From Paradesertivirga sp036399495 (lineage in GTDB: Bacteria > Bacteroidota > Bacteroidia > Sphingobacteriales > Sphingobacteriaceae), in NCBI GenBank assembly GCA_036399495.1, contig DASWMZ010000153.1, positions 1 through 10,391 on the forward strand: 10,391 nucleotides of DNA. Direction: 5' to 3'. The position numbers and the translations under genes were made by a program. Of the stretch, positions 1-6,769 are shown one piece after another. Within the stretch, counting starts at the first letter, position 1; the number at the start of each line of letters is the position of its first letter. The notes beneath the pieces were generated by a model that was not told the DNA's origin, did no database searches, and worked only from the letters and a program-made list of their open reading frames with translations.

Positions 1-246
1 CCAATTAAAAGGCTTAAATAGGTCAAAACCTCTCAAGCATCTCTGGATCTTAGACAAGCTACCTACACAAATACATTCGAATTATGTAGGTTTAAGCATC
101 TTTAAATAACTAATCAGGATACGGTATATCTTATGAAAATTCTCAAGGCATATGGCTAAAACTCACGAATACCTCTTTCAAGTTATTTATAAGAATTTTT
201 ATTAATGGCTACATGAAGTGAGATTGTTAAGATGATACAGGCTTCC
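1..246. other. Non-coding stretch downstream of the receiver-protein gene
   Basis: No convincing open frame was found in either strand of this left-edge segment. The only structure seen is a 7-bp inverted repeat, ACCTACA at 61-67 and TGTAGGT at 85-91, separated by 17 bases. It has no T-run after it on either strand, so it is not a convincing terminator. The octamer AAGCATCT occurs on both sides of it, near 34 and 94. The stretch lies 3' of the minus-strand response regulator, so it could hold that gene's transcript end, but nothing proves it. Confidence 0.4.
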
Positions 247-606
247 CTAAACTCTTAATATAATTTTCTCAATATCACTTATATCAAAAGGCTTTTCAAC
301 ATAACCATCCGCAAAAGATCTTTTTGCAATATCAGCCAGACCATCTGTGCCAGACACAAGAATAATAGGTACTGTTCTAAGTTGATTTATTGATTTTAGT
401 ATTACACAGAGTTCACTGCCCTTCACCCCTATTAACCATTCGTCGAGAATAATTACATCAGGAGCAATATCAATAATTTGTTGGATGGTTTCCGATGTCC
501 ACGTTGGAAACACATAAGGCTCACAGCCCATCCCATTAACAACAAACTCCATCACCTCTAAGCAGGAGATATCATCATCTATTATAAGAACTTTTTTTGG
601 TTTCAT
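247..606 (-). CDS. Stand-alone response regulator receiver (REC) protein
   Basis: This 119-residue protein is essentially one receiver domain. Receiver domains accept a phosphoryl group from a histidine kinase onto an aspartate and change partner binding. The expected residues are all visible: the acidic cluster D10-D11-D12 after the first strand (VLIIDDD), the phospho-acceptor D55 in VIILDEWLIG, the switch hydroxyl S85 in ILVSG, and K105 in the VEKPFD motif. No DNA-binding or enzymatic output domain follows, so it probably acts by protein-protein contact, like CheY- or Spo0F-type proteins, or within a phosphorelay. The start is the ATG at 604-606, directly followed by a typical MKPKKVLIIDDD N-terminus. 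It is divergent from the Dabb gene across a 182-bp spacer. The CHASE3 kinase at 1227-2603 is the nearest possible phosphodonor, but the pairing is only inferred. Confidence 0.93.
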   Translation of the reverse strand: MKPKKVLIIDDDISCLEVMEFVVNGMGCEPYVFPTWTSETIQQIIDIAPDVIILDEWLIGVKGSELCVILKSINQLRTVPIILVSGTDGLADIAKRSFADGYVEKPFDISDIEKIILRV

Positions 607-711
607 TTAACGGTAAATACCAATACATAAGGATTTTAAGCCAAAAATGTTTGATTTTCTAAAAAGGTTTCTTGAAAAATATTATTTTATCGGTTAAATC
701 TTAATGCGATG

Positions 712-726
712 ATTTATGTCATAAAT
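712..726. promoter_or_regulatory. 15-bp palindrome in the divergent spacer, candidate operator
   Basis: The bases ATTTATG-T-CATAAAT form a perfect 7-bp inverted repeat with a one-base centre. It lies between the divergent response-regulator and Dabb genes. An overlapping dyad, ATGA-N6-TCAT at 709-722, resembles the half-site layout of Crp/Fnr-family sites. A loose -7-like element, TATCTTTA, follows at 735-742 before the Dabb ATG at 789, so a bound protein would cover the upstream promoter region. The symmetry is seen directly; the operator role is inferred. Confidence 0.35.
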
Positions 727-788
727 GCATTTTATATCTTTACAATTGTTTCTTTACATATTCATCAATTTTATTCTTAATCACCGAA

Positions 789-1133
789 ATGTCAACACTC
801 CAAACTAATATTAAAGAGTCAAAAACCGTTTTTATTCACCACGTATATTTCTGGCTTAAAGTTCCTGATAGTGCAATAGACCGATCAAAACTAATTGAGG
901 GTTTAAAAGAATTATCCAAAGTTACAACGATTCAAGAATATCATATTGGGTTACCAGCGGGTACCAGCCGTGATGTTATTGATAGCTCTTATTCAGTTTC
1001 ATGGATGTTGGTTTTTAAAAACAGTGCTGATCAGGAAACTTATCAAACGGACCCTATACATTTAAAATTTGTAGAAACGTGTTCATCTTTATGGGAGAAA
1101 GTAATTGTGTATGATTCGCAAGATATAGTTTAG
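789..1133 (+). CDS. Dabb-family (stress-responsive alpha/beta barrel) protein
   Basis: This 114-residue protein fits the Dabb family, small dimeric ferredoxin-like alpha/beta barrels first noted in stress-induced plant proteins and widespread in Bacteroidota. The family pattern is visible: an N-terminal strand with a His pair (IHHVYFWLK, about residues 16-25), an amphipathic helix (residues about 31-45), the strand YHIGLPAG, a long strand SVSWMLVFKN, then the helix motif YQTDPIHLKFVE near residue 90 and a closing strand VIVYDSQDI. The length matches single-domain members. Biochemical roles differ between members (some are cyclases or plant stress proteins, most are unknown), so no reaction is assigned. 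The start is the ATG at 789, preceded by AT-rich sequence without a Shine-Dalgarno, as is usual in this phylum. It lies 93 bp before the histidine kinase gene and could share its transcript. Confidence 0.85.
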   Translation: MSTLQTNIKESKTVFIHHVYFWLKVPDSAIDRSKLIEGLKELSKVTTIQEYHIGLPAGTSRDVIDSSYSVSWMLVFKNSADQETYQTDPIHLKFVETCSSLWEKVIVYDSQDIV

Positions 1134-1226
1134 TTACGAAGCTGATTGTGCAATTGATGAATAGGTTAATAACGAATTGCTCATTTCTAAAGACTATATT
1201 TATTATCTAAAGAAGAAATTTACTGC

Positions 1227-2603
1227 ATGAAAAATACCCAGGGTATCTTTTATTTAATTGGCACCACGATTTTTCTGATAGTAATAAACACTATTTTCTT
1301 TCTTTTTCAGACTTCAAAAAACGAGCAGAACCGTGCGGCGTCGATGAATACTTACACCATTATTGAAACTTCTGCAAAATTTCTAAATAACTTGGAAAAT
1401 GCAAGCACTCAACACAGGGAATACATCCTGACCCGAGATACCACTTATCTGATTTTAAATAAAAAAGCCGAGCAGGAACTGGATGACAATTATATCAAAC
1501 TCTATTCTTTACTAAGTGACTCAGTTTCTCAACAAGCTAATTTAAGCCGTTTGAATGAATTAATGCTATTAAAGCGCACTTACATTAATAGAACGCTTCG
1601 TTCAGATCAAACCCCTGCCATAGAGTCTCATAGAATAGAATTGAAGCTGATAAAACAAACGGTTTCCAAAATCAGAGGCCTTGTGGGAGATATTAGTAAT
1701 TCGGAAAAAGAAAAGCTTGATGTTAGTAACAAAAAGATTGAAAAATTAACCAGGCGCATTCAAATATTTACAGTAATCAGCAATTGGATACTGCTGATAA
1801 TGGTGGTCTCGGCCCTCATCAACATTGTTCAAAGTCGCGAAAAAATTAGCAAACTATTTAACGAAATAGGTGATAAAAACAAACAACTTGAACTACAAAA
1901 GTCTGATCTCCAAATTATAAGCAAGAATTTAATTAAACAGAACGCCGAATTAGAACGCTTTGCATATGTGGCTTCACATGATTTGCGCTCACCAGGTGTC
2001 AATTTAGTTGCATTACTTCGGCTTTATGGCGAATCGAACGATGAGGCTGAAAAAGAAAACTTGATTAAAACTATTAACGAAGTAGCTGACAATCTTTTGA
2101 TCAAGCTTGATGATTTGATTGAGGTGCTTAAAAACAAGGAAGACTCTTATGTGACTAAAGAGAAATTAAGTTTTATGCAAATTTTTGATCTGGTGGAAAA
2201 AAACCTGACCGCCGATATTAAAAAATCCAAAGCCAAAATAAATTTTGACTTTTCTCAAGCACCAATAATTTATTATCCGAAAAGTTATCTTGAAAGTATT
2301 ATGCAAAATTTGGTCTCAAACGCCATCAAATACCATCATCCCGACAGGGCACCTCAAATTTCAGTGAAAACATATATCACAGAAGAAAAAACATATCTCG
2401 AAGTTGGTGACAATGGGTTAGGTATCGATCTGAAAGAACATAGTCAGGACATTTTTGGATTGTATAAAACATTTCATTCGCAAAAAGACAGTAAAGGATT
2501 GGGTTTATATATTACAAAAGCCCAGATCATAGCAATGGGCGGAACCATTGAGGTGAGGAGTAAACCTGGTATGGGCACCACTTTTACAGTATGTTTTAGT
2601 TAA
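1227..2603 (+). CDS. Membrane-bound sensor histidine kinase with CHASE3-like sensor region
   Basis: This 458-residue protein autophosphorylates on histidine in response to a signal and passes the phosphate to a response regulator. The first membrane segment is at about residues 6-27 and the second at about 181-200. The helical extracytoplasmic region between them contains HREYILTRDTTYL (about 63-75), typical of CHASE3 sensors. A coiled-coil linker (about 204-242) leads to the HisKA H-box ASHDLRSP with phospho-acceptor H251. The HATPase_c domain shows the N-box NLVSNAIKY (361-369), the G1 box DNGLGI (395-400), the F-box FGLYKTFH (from 410) and the G2 box KGLGLY (423-428). All catalytic motifs are intact. 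There is no C-terminal receiver and no adjacent response-regulator gene in the same transcript; the receiver protein at 247-606 is a possible partner. A purine-rich AAGAAGAAA lies shortly before the ATG. The 3' end overlaps the convergent helicase gene by 8 bp. Confidence 0.93.
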   Translation: MKNTQGIFYLIGTTIFLIVINTIFFLFQTSKNEQNRAASMNTYTIIETSAKFLNNLENASTQHREYILTRDTTYLILNKKAEQELDDNYIKLYSLLSDSVSQQANLSRLNELMLLKRTYINRTLRSDQTPAIESHRIELKLIKQTVSKIRGLVGDISNSEKEKLDVSNKKIEKLTRRIQIFTVISNWILLIMVVSALINIVQSREKISKLFNEIGDKNKQLELQKSDLQIISKNLIKQNAELERFAYVASHDLRSPGVNLVALLRLYGESNDEAEKENLIKTINEVADNLLIKLDDLIEVLKNKEDSYVTKEKLSFMQIFDLVEKNLTADIKKSKAKINFDFSQAPIIYYPKSYLESIMQNLVSNAIKYHHPDRAPQISVKTYITEEKTYLEVGDNGLGIDLKEHSQDIFGLYKTFHSQKDSKGLGLYITKAQIIAMGGTIEVRSKPGMGTTFTVCFS

Positions 2604-4002
2604 AGAATCGTGAACTAAAGTTTACCAGAAAAAGCTCTTTAACCGAGCGCGTCACCGCGGTATACATCCATCTCAGAAAATCAGTATTAAGCATTTCTTC
2701 AGTTAAATATCCCTGATCCACAAAAACAGCATCCCATTGTCCGCCCTGGGCTTTATGACAAGTAACCGCATAGGCAAATTTGACCTGTAAAGCGTTATAA
2801 TATTCATTCTTTTTAAGTTCTTCCATGCGCTGCCGTTTGTTCACAATATGCTTGTAGTCATCCATTACAGCTTCAAAAAGACGCTTATTATCAACATTTG
2901 AAAGGTTAGGCGTTTCTGAATATAAAGTATCCAGCATTACCTTACAACTTAGAGGTTCATCATCAGGATAATCCAAAAACTCCAATATAACATCGGCAAA
3001 CCGAAAACCATACAGCTCGGAAATATTTTTAAGCTTTTTGATCTTGGCGATATCGCCGTTTGCAATAAAAGCATTGCTCTGTTCATCAGCCGCTAGCCAA
3101 TAATAATTATTTCGGACAACCATCAGGTAATCGCCGCCACTAAGTTCTTCCTCTCGGTACAATATTCTGTTTCTGATTTGTGTATTATAGTTGTTAGCAC
3201 TTTTATTAGAACGGCATACTACAAGTGTGTTTTCCATCCCATACTTATTGTATGCGTATTCCAAGCCTTCAGGAAGTCGCTCGCCAGTCATATTGTAGAT
3301 GTCGCGGAAGCCCTTTACTATCAATTGTGGGAATTCTTCTTTTTGAGTGCGGATAAGTTCTCTAATATGGGTGGCATTATAAAGGATACCTGAAAGTTTT
3401 TCCTGGCGTACAACATCTGTCAGTTCGTATGAAAAAAGGATTCTCGCGAAGACCTCCTGCATCAATTTGGTATCCAAAGCCGGGCTATAATCGGCTCCAA
3501 CCGGTGGAAGCTGGGCAGTATCCCCAACAAGCATAAGTTTGCAGTTCTTACCACTGTAAACAAATCTTACTAGATCTTCAAGCACACTCCTTCCGCTATA
3601 ATCAGCTGCTTCATTGGAAATCATTGAAGCTTCATCAACAATAAAAATAGTACTTTCTGATAGGTTTTCGGCAAGTATAAAGCTCAAATCAAGGCTCATT
3701 GCCGATTTTTTGCGATAGATCTTTTTATGAATCGTAAATGCTTTTTTACCGGAGTAGTTGGTTATTACTTTTGCAGCACGACCAGTAGGAGCTAGTAAAA
3801 CAGTTTTTAAACTCAATTTGGGTAATGATTTCACCATAGACGCTACAATGGTAGTTTTACCCGTGCCAGCATACCCTTTTAACACAAAACATTCGCCCCC
3901 CTGCTCACTCAAAATAAATTTATCTAATTCCTGAAACGCCAGAACCTGTTGTAGAGTTGGTTTGGCCGGAAAATGCTCCAAGAGTAAAGTACTAAGAATC
4001 AT
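2596..4002 (-). CDS. RecD2-like ATP-dependent DNA helicase (AAA_30 / UvrD_C_2 type)
   Basis: This 468-residue superfamily 1 helicase probably unwinds DNA during repair or recombination. Motifs in order: Walker A GYAGTGKTT (43-51), motif Ia-like LLAPTGRAAKV (69-79), a TIHK segment (90-93), Walker B FIVDEASM (120-127), motif III GDTAQLPPVG (160-169), the C-terminal TCHKAQGGQWD (414-424) and motif VI YTAVTR (447-452). The last two are the signature of the UvrD_C_2 fold shared with RecD. It is much shorter than full RecD2 (over 700 residues) and lacks that family's N-terminal helical repeats, matching the compact RecD-like helicases common in Bacteroidota. The ATG at 4000-4002 starts MILSTLLLEHFP and faces the DUF3822 gene across 48 bp. 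It is probably monocistronic. No recB- or recC-like gene is in the window, so it is not evidently a RecBCD subunit. Confidence 0.92.
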   Translation of the reverse strand: MILSTLLLEHFPAKPTLQQVLAFQELDKFILSEQGGECFVLKGYAGTGKTTIVASMVKSLPKLSLKTVLLAPTGRAAKVITNYSGKKAFTIHKKIYRKKSAMSLDLSFILAENLSESTIFIVDEASMISNEAADYSGRSVLEDLVRFVYSGKNCKLMLVGDTAQLPPVGADYSPALDTKLMQEVFARILFSYELTDVVRQEKLSGILYNATHIRELIRTQKEEFPQLIVKGFRDIYNMTGERLPEGLEYAYNKYGMENTLVVCRSNKSANNYNTQIRNRILYREEELSGGDYLMVVRNNYYWLAADEQSNAFIANGDIAKIKKLKNISELYGFRFADVILEFLDYPDDEPLSCKVMLDTLYSETPNLSNVDNKRLFEAVMDDYKHIVNKRQRMEELKKNEYYNALQVKFAYAVTCHKAQGGQWDAVFVDQGYLTEEMLNTDFLRWMYTAVTRSVKELFLVNFSSRFFN

Positions 4003-4011
4003 GCAAGGTAA

Positions 4012-4023
4012 AATTGCGCAATT
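4012..4023. promoter_or_regulatory. 12-bp perfect palindrome between divergent genes
   Basis: AATTGCGCAATT is a perfect 12-bp palindrome in the 48-bp spacer between the helicase (minus) and DUF3822 (plus) starts. It begins only 10 bp from the helicase ATG and overlaps the place where the -33 TTG (4014-4016) of the DUF3822 promoter would lie. A regulator binding here could affect both genes. The palindrome is certain, its role is inferred, and short self-complementary words do arise by chance. Confidence 0.3.
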
Positions 4024-4037
4024 CCGGTCAAATAAAT

Positions 4038-4045
4038 TAGTTTTG
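4038..4045 (+). promoter_or_regulatory. Bacteroidota-type -7 promoter element for the DUF3822-rsmD-coaD cluster
   Basis: TAGTTTTG matches the phylum consensus TAnnTTTG exactly. A TTG at 4014-4016 sits 21 bases upstream, within the range reported for the -33 element. The element ends only 5 bases before the ATG of the DUF3822 gene at 4051, so transcription from it would start at or almost at the start codon, giving a leaderless or nearly leaderless message. The match is seen directly; activity is inferred. Confidence 0.4.
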
Positions 4046-4050
4046 TTGTA

Positions 4051-4890
4051 ATGAACGAGTTCGGCATACTACATTTAAAAGACGACCGGTTTGATACCGC
4101 GCGATCAAGAGAAATGCAGCTTTTAGTAAGAGTGGCACCTAAACGTATATCTTATGCTATAATTAATGAAAAAGAAAATAGGCTTCTTGTATTATACGAT
4201 TCACCAACGAGCGTAAATATTGAAGATACCTTATATGATTTAACTACCGAGTACGAGTATTTACGTTCAACCTTTTCGCGCATTAAGGTATCTGTGCAGA
4301 CTACTGGCTTTACCTTGATACCTATTCAATATTATACAATAAATGACTTGGAGGCCTATGAGCAAGTTCTTCATGCTCATGAAGAAACCAAAACCTTTAT
4401 AAATGCGGTATTTCATGGGAGTGTAAACTGTGTTTCTGCCTTAGAAATGGCAACTATAGCCCCTTTAATTGGTGCCTTCGCTGAAGTGAAACTTCTAAGT
4501 CAGGCCGAACCACTAATTGAAGGCAGCTCAAAGTTAGACGGGATAAATACTCACAAGCTTGTTCTTCAATTTAATGAAGAGTCATTTGAAGCATTTCTGG
4601 GAACCGCTGATAAATTGCTTTTTTACAATTTGTTTGCTATTGAAAATGCAGACGATTTCAATTATTTCCTACTAAACGTATTGCAGCAATTCGATGTAGA
4701 ACCAGCAGAAATTTCAGTAACATTATGCGGATATATCGATTCGGGAGATGCGAATTACCGACGAATTGAAAAATATTTTTCGGATATACAGTTTGCTGAC
4801 AGCACTATACTTACAACTTTTTCACCAGCTTTTGAACAACTTCCTAAACATCAGTATTATTCCCTGCTGAGTTTGATTTTATGCGAATAA
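4051..4890 (+). CDS. DUF3822 family protein
   Basis: This 279-residue cytoplasmic protein has no signal peptide or membrane segment. I assign it to DUF3822, a Bacteroidota family of unknown function usually encoded just before rsmD. The support is its length, the N-terminal strand-rich part (LLVRVAPKRISYAIINEKENR, read in pieces around residues 24-45), the middle segment with FNAVFHGSV-like spacing (TFINAVFHG near 115), and above all its position. Late segments such as KLLFYNLFAIENADDFNYFLL and the GYIDSG turn (near 229-234) suggest a two-lobed alpha/beta fold like actin-type ATPases, but I see no clear phosphate-binding motif, so this is only an impression. Its stop codon overlaps the rsmD start by 10 bp, which points to translational coupling. 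The start is the ATG at 4051, directly after a promoter-like element. The family link rests on memory of the context rather than on a search. Confidence 0.8.
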   Translation: MNEFGILHLKDDRFDTARSREMQLLVRVAPKRISYAIINEKENRLLVLYDSPTSVNIEDTLYDLTTEYEYLRSTFSRIKVSVQTTGFTLIPIQYYTINDLEAYEQVLHAHEETKTFINAVFHGSVNCVSALEMATIAPLIGAFAEVKLLSQAEPLIEGSSKLDGINTHKLVLQFNEESFEAFLGTADKLLFYNLFAIENADDFNYFLLNVLQQFDVEPAEISVTLCGYIDSGDANYRRIEKYFSDIQFADSTILTTFSPAFEQLPKHQYYSLLSLILCE

Positions 4891-5426
4891 TTGGTGGCAA
4901 ATTAAAAGGCCTACGCTTTTTTCCGCCATCAAATTTGCCGGTAAGGCCAACTACCGACATGGCTAAAGAGGCGCTTTTCAATATCTTAAACAACGTAATT
5001 GATTTTGACGGATTAAAAGTGCTTGATCTGTTTAGCGGTACCGGTAATATCTCGATGGAGTTTGCATCAAGAGGAGCAATAGAAGTGATTTCTGTTGATA
5101 ACGACATAGGCTGTATTACCTATTTGAAAGAACTAGCAAAACAGCATAGAACCGATAACATTACCACTTTTAAAGCCGATGTATTTAAGTTTTTGAAAGA
5201 AGAACCTGAATCGTTTGATTTGATCTTTGCCGATCCACCTTACGATATGCCCCAGATTCCTCAAATTGCGGAACATGTGTTTGTTAAAAAGCTTTTAAAG
5301 CCTGATGGTTTATTAATAATTGAACATCCTAGTACCAAAAAGCTTGATAACCATCCGAATTTCGTAGAACAGCGGAAATATGGGTACTCATCTTTTAGTT
5401 TTTTCAATCCCAAAACTCAAGAATAA
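4881..5426 (+). CDS. rsmD: 16S rRNA (guanine(966)-N(2))-methyltransferase RsmD
   Basis: RsmD transfers a methyl group from S-adenosylmethionine to N2 of G966 in 16S rRNA during assembly of the small ribosomal subunit, in the cytoplasm. The 181-residue length is normal for the family. The N-terminal signature is present: RIIGGKLKGLRF (2-13), followed by RPTTDMAKEALFNIL (22-36). The Rossmann-type SAM site is VLDLFSGTGNISMEF (47-61), the adenosine-binding acidic strand is VISVDND (69-75), and the catalytic N-methyltransferase motif IV is FADPPYD (116-122). The ATG at 4881 lies inside the last codons of the DUF3822 gene (ATGCGAATAA contains both the start and the upstream stop). coaD follows after 49 bp. 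The rsmD-coaD pairing is common across bacteria and supports the call. Nothing looks damaged. Confidence 0.95.
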   Translation: MRIIGGKLKGLRFFPPSNLPVRPTTDMAKEALFNILNNVIDFDGLKVLDLFSGTGNISMEFASRGAIEVISVDNDIGCITYLKELAKQHRTDNITTFKADVFKFLKEEPESFDLIFADPPYDMPQIPQIAEHVFVKKLLKPDGLLIIEHPSTKKLDNHPNFVEQRKYGYSSFSFFNPKTQE

Positions 5427-5475
5427 CCTAGATTAAACTTTAGACATTATTGCTTACAACCATTACCTTTAACAG

Positions 5476-5949
5476 ATGAAACCTTCAATGAAAATCGCAT
5501 TATTTCCTGGTTCTTTCGATCCGGTAACTATAGCACATGTTGATATATTAAATCGTTCGGTTTCATTATTTGATAAGGTGATAATTGGAATAGGCAATAA
5601 CAGTTCTAAAAGATCGAAGTTGACGACCGAGGTGCGGATCCAGATTATGGAAGCCGTCTTTCAAAATGAGCCGAAAATTGAAGTCGTTTCTTATAATGGC
5701 TTAACCGTGAATTTTTGTAAAAAAATTGGCGCACAATATATGCTAAGAGGCATTCGAACGGTATCCGACTTTGAATACGAAAAGGGAATCGCCCAAATGA
5801 ACCATGCTTTAGAACCCGGCATTGAGAGTATATTTATACTTAGCAATCCCGGCTATTCTTCAATTAGCTCAACAATTGTGAGGGATATTCTGAAACATAA
5901 GGGTGATGTAAGCCAATTTGTTCCAAAAGAGGCTTTGGAATTTTTGTAA
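5476..5949 (+). CDS. coaD: Phosphopantetheine adenylyltransferase CoaD
   Basis: CoaD joins ATP and 4'-phosphopantetheine to dephospho-CoA and pyrophosphate, the penultimate step of coenzyme A synthesis. It is a cytoplasmic nucleotidyltransferase, usually hexameric. The nucleotide-binding N-terminus ALFPGSFDPVTIAH is clear. The conserved RGIRTVSDFEYE (about 94-105) and the C-terminal SSTIVRDIL (about 130-138), both family hallmarks, follow. At 157 residues it has normal length. The usual T/HxGH motif reads TIAH here, with alanine replacing glycine; the histidine that contacts the triphosphate is kept. Two ATGs compete: 5476 (used here) and 5488, which would give MKIALFPGSFDP and matches typical family N-termini better; no ribosome-binding site decides. 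It is the last gene of the DUF3822-rsmD-coaD cluster, 49 bp after rsmD. Confidence 0.95.
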   Translation: MKPSMKIALFPGSFDPVTIAHVDILNRSVSLFDKVIIGIGNNSSKRSKLTTEVRIQIMEAVFQNEPKIEVVSYNGLTVNFCKKIGAQYMLRGIRTVSDFEYEKGIAQMNHALEPGIESIFILSNPGYSSISSTIVRDILKHKGDVSQFVPKEALEFL

Positions 5950-5976
5950 TCTGAAATGCTCGGAGACTCACCCTGG

Positions 5977-6176
5977 CTAATTCCGTACCACACTTATATC
6001 ATCATTGCTAATCCCTGTTTTATTCTTGATCCCTCATTTAGCTTACCGAACTTATAATTAAAGCTGCAGGTAAAGCGTCGGCCAAAAATCTGAAAGTTTT
6101 CAACTTGCTTAAAATCTTCGTTGCCATTATAAAGATCGAAGTTCTGATATTTATTTAAAGGATTAGAGATCCTCCT
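5977..6176 (-). pseudogene. Frameshifted 3' remnant of an outer-membrane beta-barrel / TonB-receptor-like gene
   Basis: Reading the minus strand from about 6176 downward gives SNPLNKYQNFDLYNG and then FGRRFTCSFNYKFGKLN. This is the closing strand pattern of the Bacteroidota outer-membrane barrel family (OMP_b-brl_3, PF14905, relatives of TonB-dependent receptors), whose C-termini typically read NPF.KY ... FxLSFxYKFGKLN followed by IKKNKRGINNDDV. Here the first frame continues into unrelated residues and stops at 5994-5996. The expected tail, GIKNKTGISNDDISVVRN, is in another frame and stops at 5977-5979. The switch falls at about 6031-6036, consistent with a one-base deletion. The rest of a gene expected to be some 800 codons long is missing: the space upstream is taken by an unrelated reading frame and the BLUF gene. 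It is therefore both truncated and frameshifted. The upstream limit is uncertain; the same frame stays open to about 6239 (KIPADILNRIPTLS), but I cannot tie that part to the family. Confidence 0.72.
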
Positions 6177-6308
6177 AGAGAGCGTAGGTATCCGGTTTAA
6201 AATATCCGCTGGTATTTTAAGGGCAGTTAATTATATAAACATATTTTAAAATCTCAGTGCAGGATTGCTGAAGTTTATAGAAAGGTAAAATGCGATAGAT
6301 TGGGATTG

Positions 6309-6575
6309 TTATTCCACCTCAGCAACGACCCATAGCTCTCTTTTCGATTTGATTATAAACGGAATATTCAGGTTCGTAAGCATATCTTCAACCTCAATAC
6401 TTTCCTCGTTTGTATTCAGCAAGATTCGGCTGTTGGGCCGTAAAGCAGTTTTCAAATCCGAATAAATAGACAATTCTATTATATCTGAATAAGAAAATTT
6501 TGAAGTACTTTTTTTTGCAAATCCAGGCATAATTAAAAGATAACTGATCGAATATTGGGCATCATAATTTACCAC
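6309..6575 (-). CDS. Hypothetical protein, 88 residues
   Basis: I do not recognise this protein. It has no signal peptide, no clear membrane span and no cysteines. A serine/lysine-rich segment (KKSTSKFSYSD, about 21-31) is followed by alternating strand and helix patterns: RILLNTNEESIEVEDMLTNL, then IPFIIKS and ELWVVAEVE at the end. The mix of hydrophobic strands and acidic helix looks like a small alpha/beta domain, so it may be a true gene. The longest form begins with GTG at 6573-6575. An ATG at 6528-6530 would give 74 residues (MPGFAKKSTS). No ribosome-binding site decides between them. It lies divergent to the BLUF gene across 194 bp and next to a decayed gene, so it could itself be a remnant. 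Confidence 0.45.
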   Translation of the reverse strand: MVNYDAQYSISYLLIMPGFAKKSTSKFSYSDIIELSIYSDLKTALRPNSRILLNTNEESIEVEDMLTNLNIPFIIKSKRELWVVAEVE

Positions 6576-6769
6576 AATAAACAGTGTTCCAACAAATAAA
6601 AATTGAGTTTGTTTTAAAGCGAACTATCCGATGGCCAAAATCCTCAATAAGGCTAATCAGCTAGTTTGTAGAGCAGTCGTGAGGGCGTGCTATAGTTAAT
6701 TATATCATTAAGTCCATGAATCAATCTAATTGCTGTTAACTTCGTTGGTGATTTTTTTTATCTTCGAAC
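6576..6769. other. Divergent spacer between the hypothetical gene and the BLUF gene
   Basis: No gene is seen here. A -7-like octamer TATCTTCG at 6759-6766 sits just before the BLUF ATG at 6770, one base off the TAnnTTTG consensus, but no TTG stands at the right distance upstream. An imperfect inverted repeat TAGAGCA / TGCTATA (about 6667-6704) has one mismatch in seven. Neither is strong enough to call as a separate site. Confidence 0.3.

Noticed and set aside
61..91. 7-bp inverted repeat as a terminator for the receiver-protein gene
   Set aside because: It is over 150 bp past the stop codon, has a 17-base loop and no T-run, so chance occurrence is likely.
3178..3393. 71-residue open frame on the plus strand
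   Set aside because: It lies wholly inside the helicase gene on the other strand, and the helicase motifs run continuously through the region.
4844..5107. 87-residue open frame on the minus strand
   Set aside because: It is antisense to the end of DUF3822 and the start of rsmD, where the RsmD SAM-binding motif is clearly coding.
6177..6239. Extension of the barrel pseudogene upstream (KIPADILNRIPTLS)
   Set aside because: The frame is open but I could not relate these residues to the barrel family with confidence, so they were left out of the called remnant.
6667..6704. Possible small structured RNA around TAGAGCA...TGCTATA
   Set aside because: The stem is short with a mismatch and there is no promoter or terminator pattern around it; it does not fold like a tRNA or a known riboswitch.
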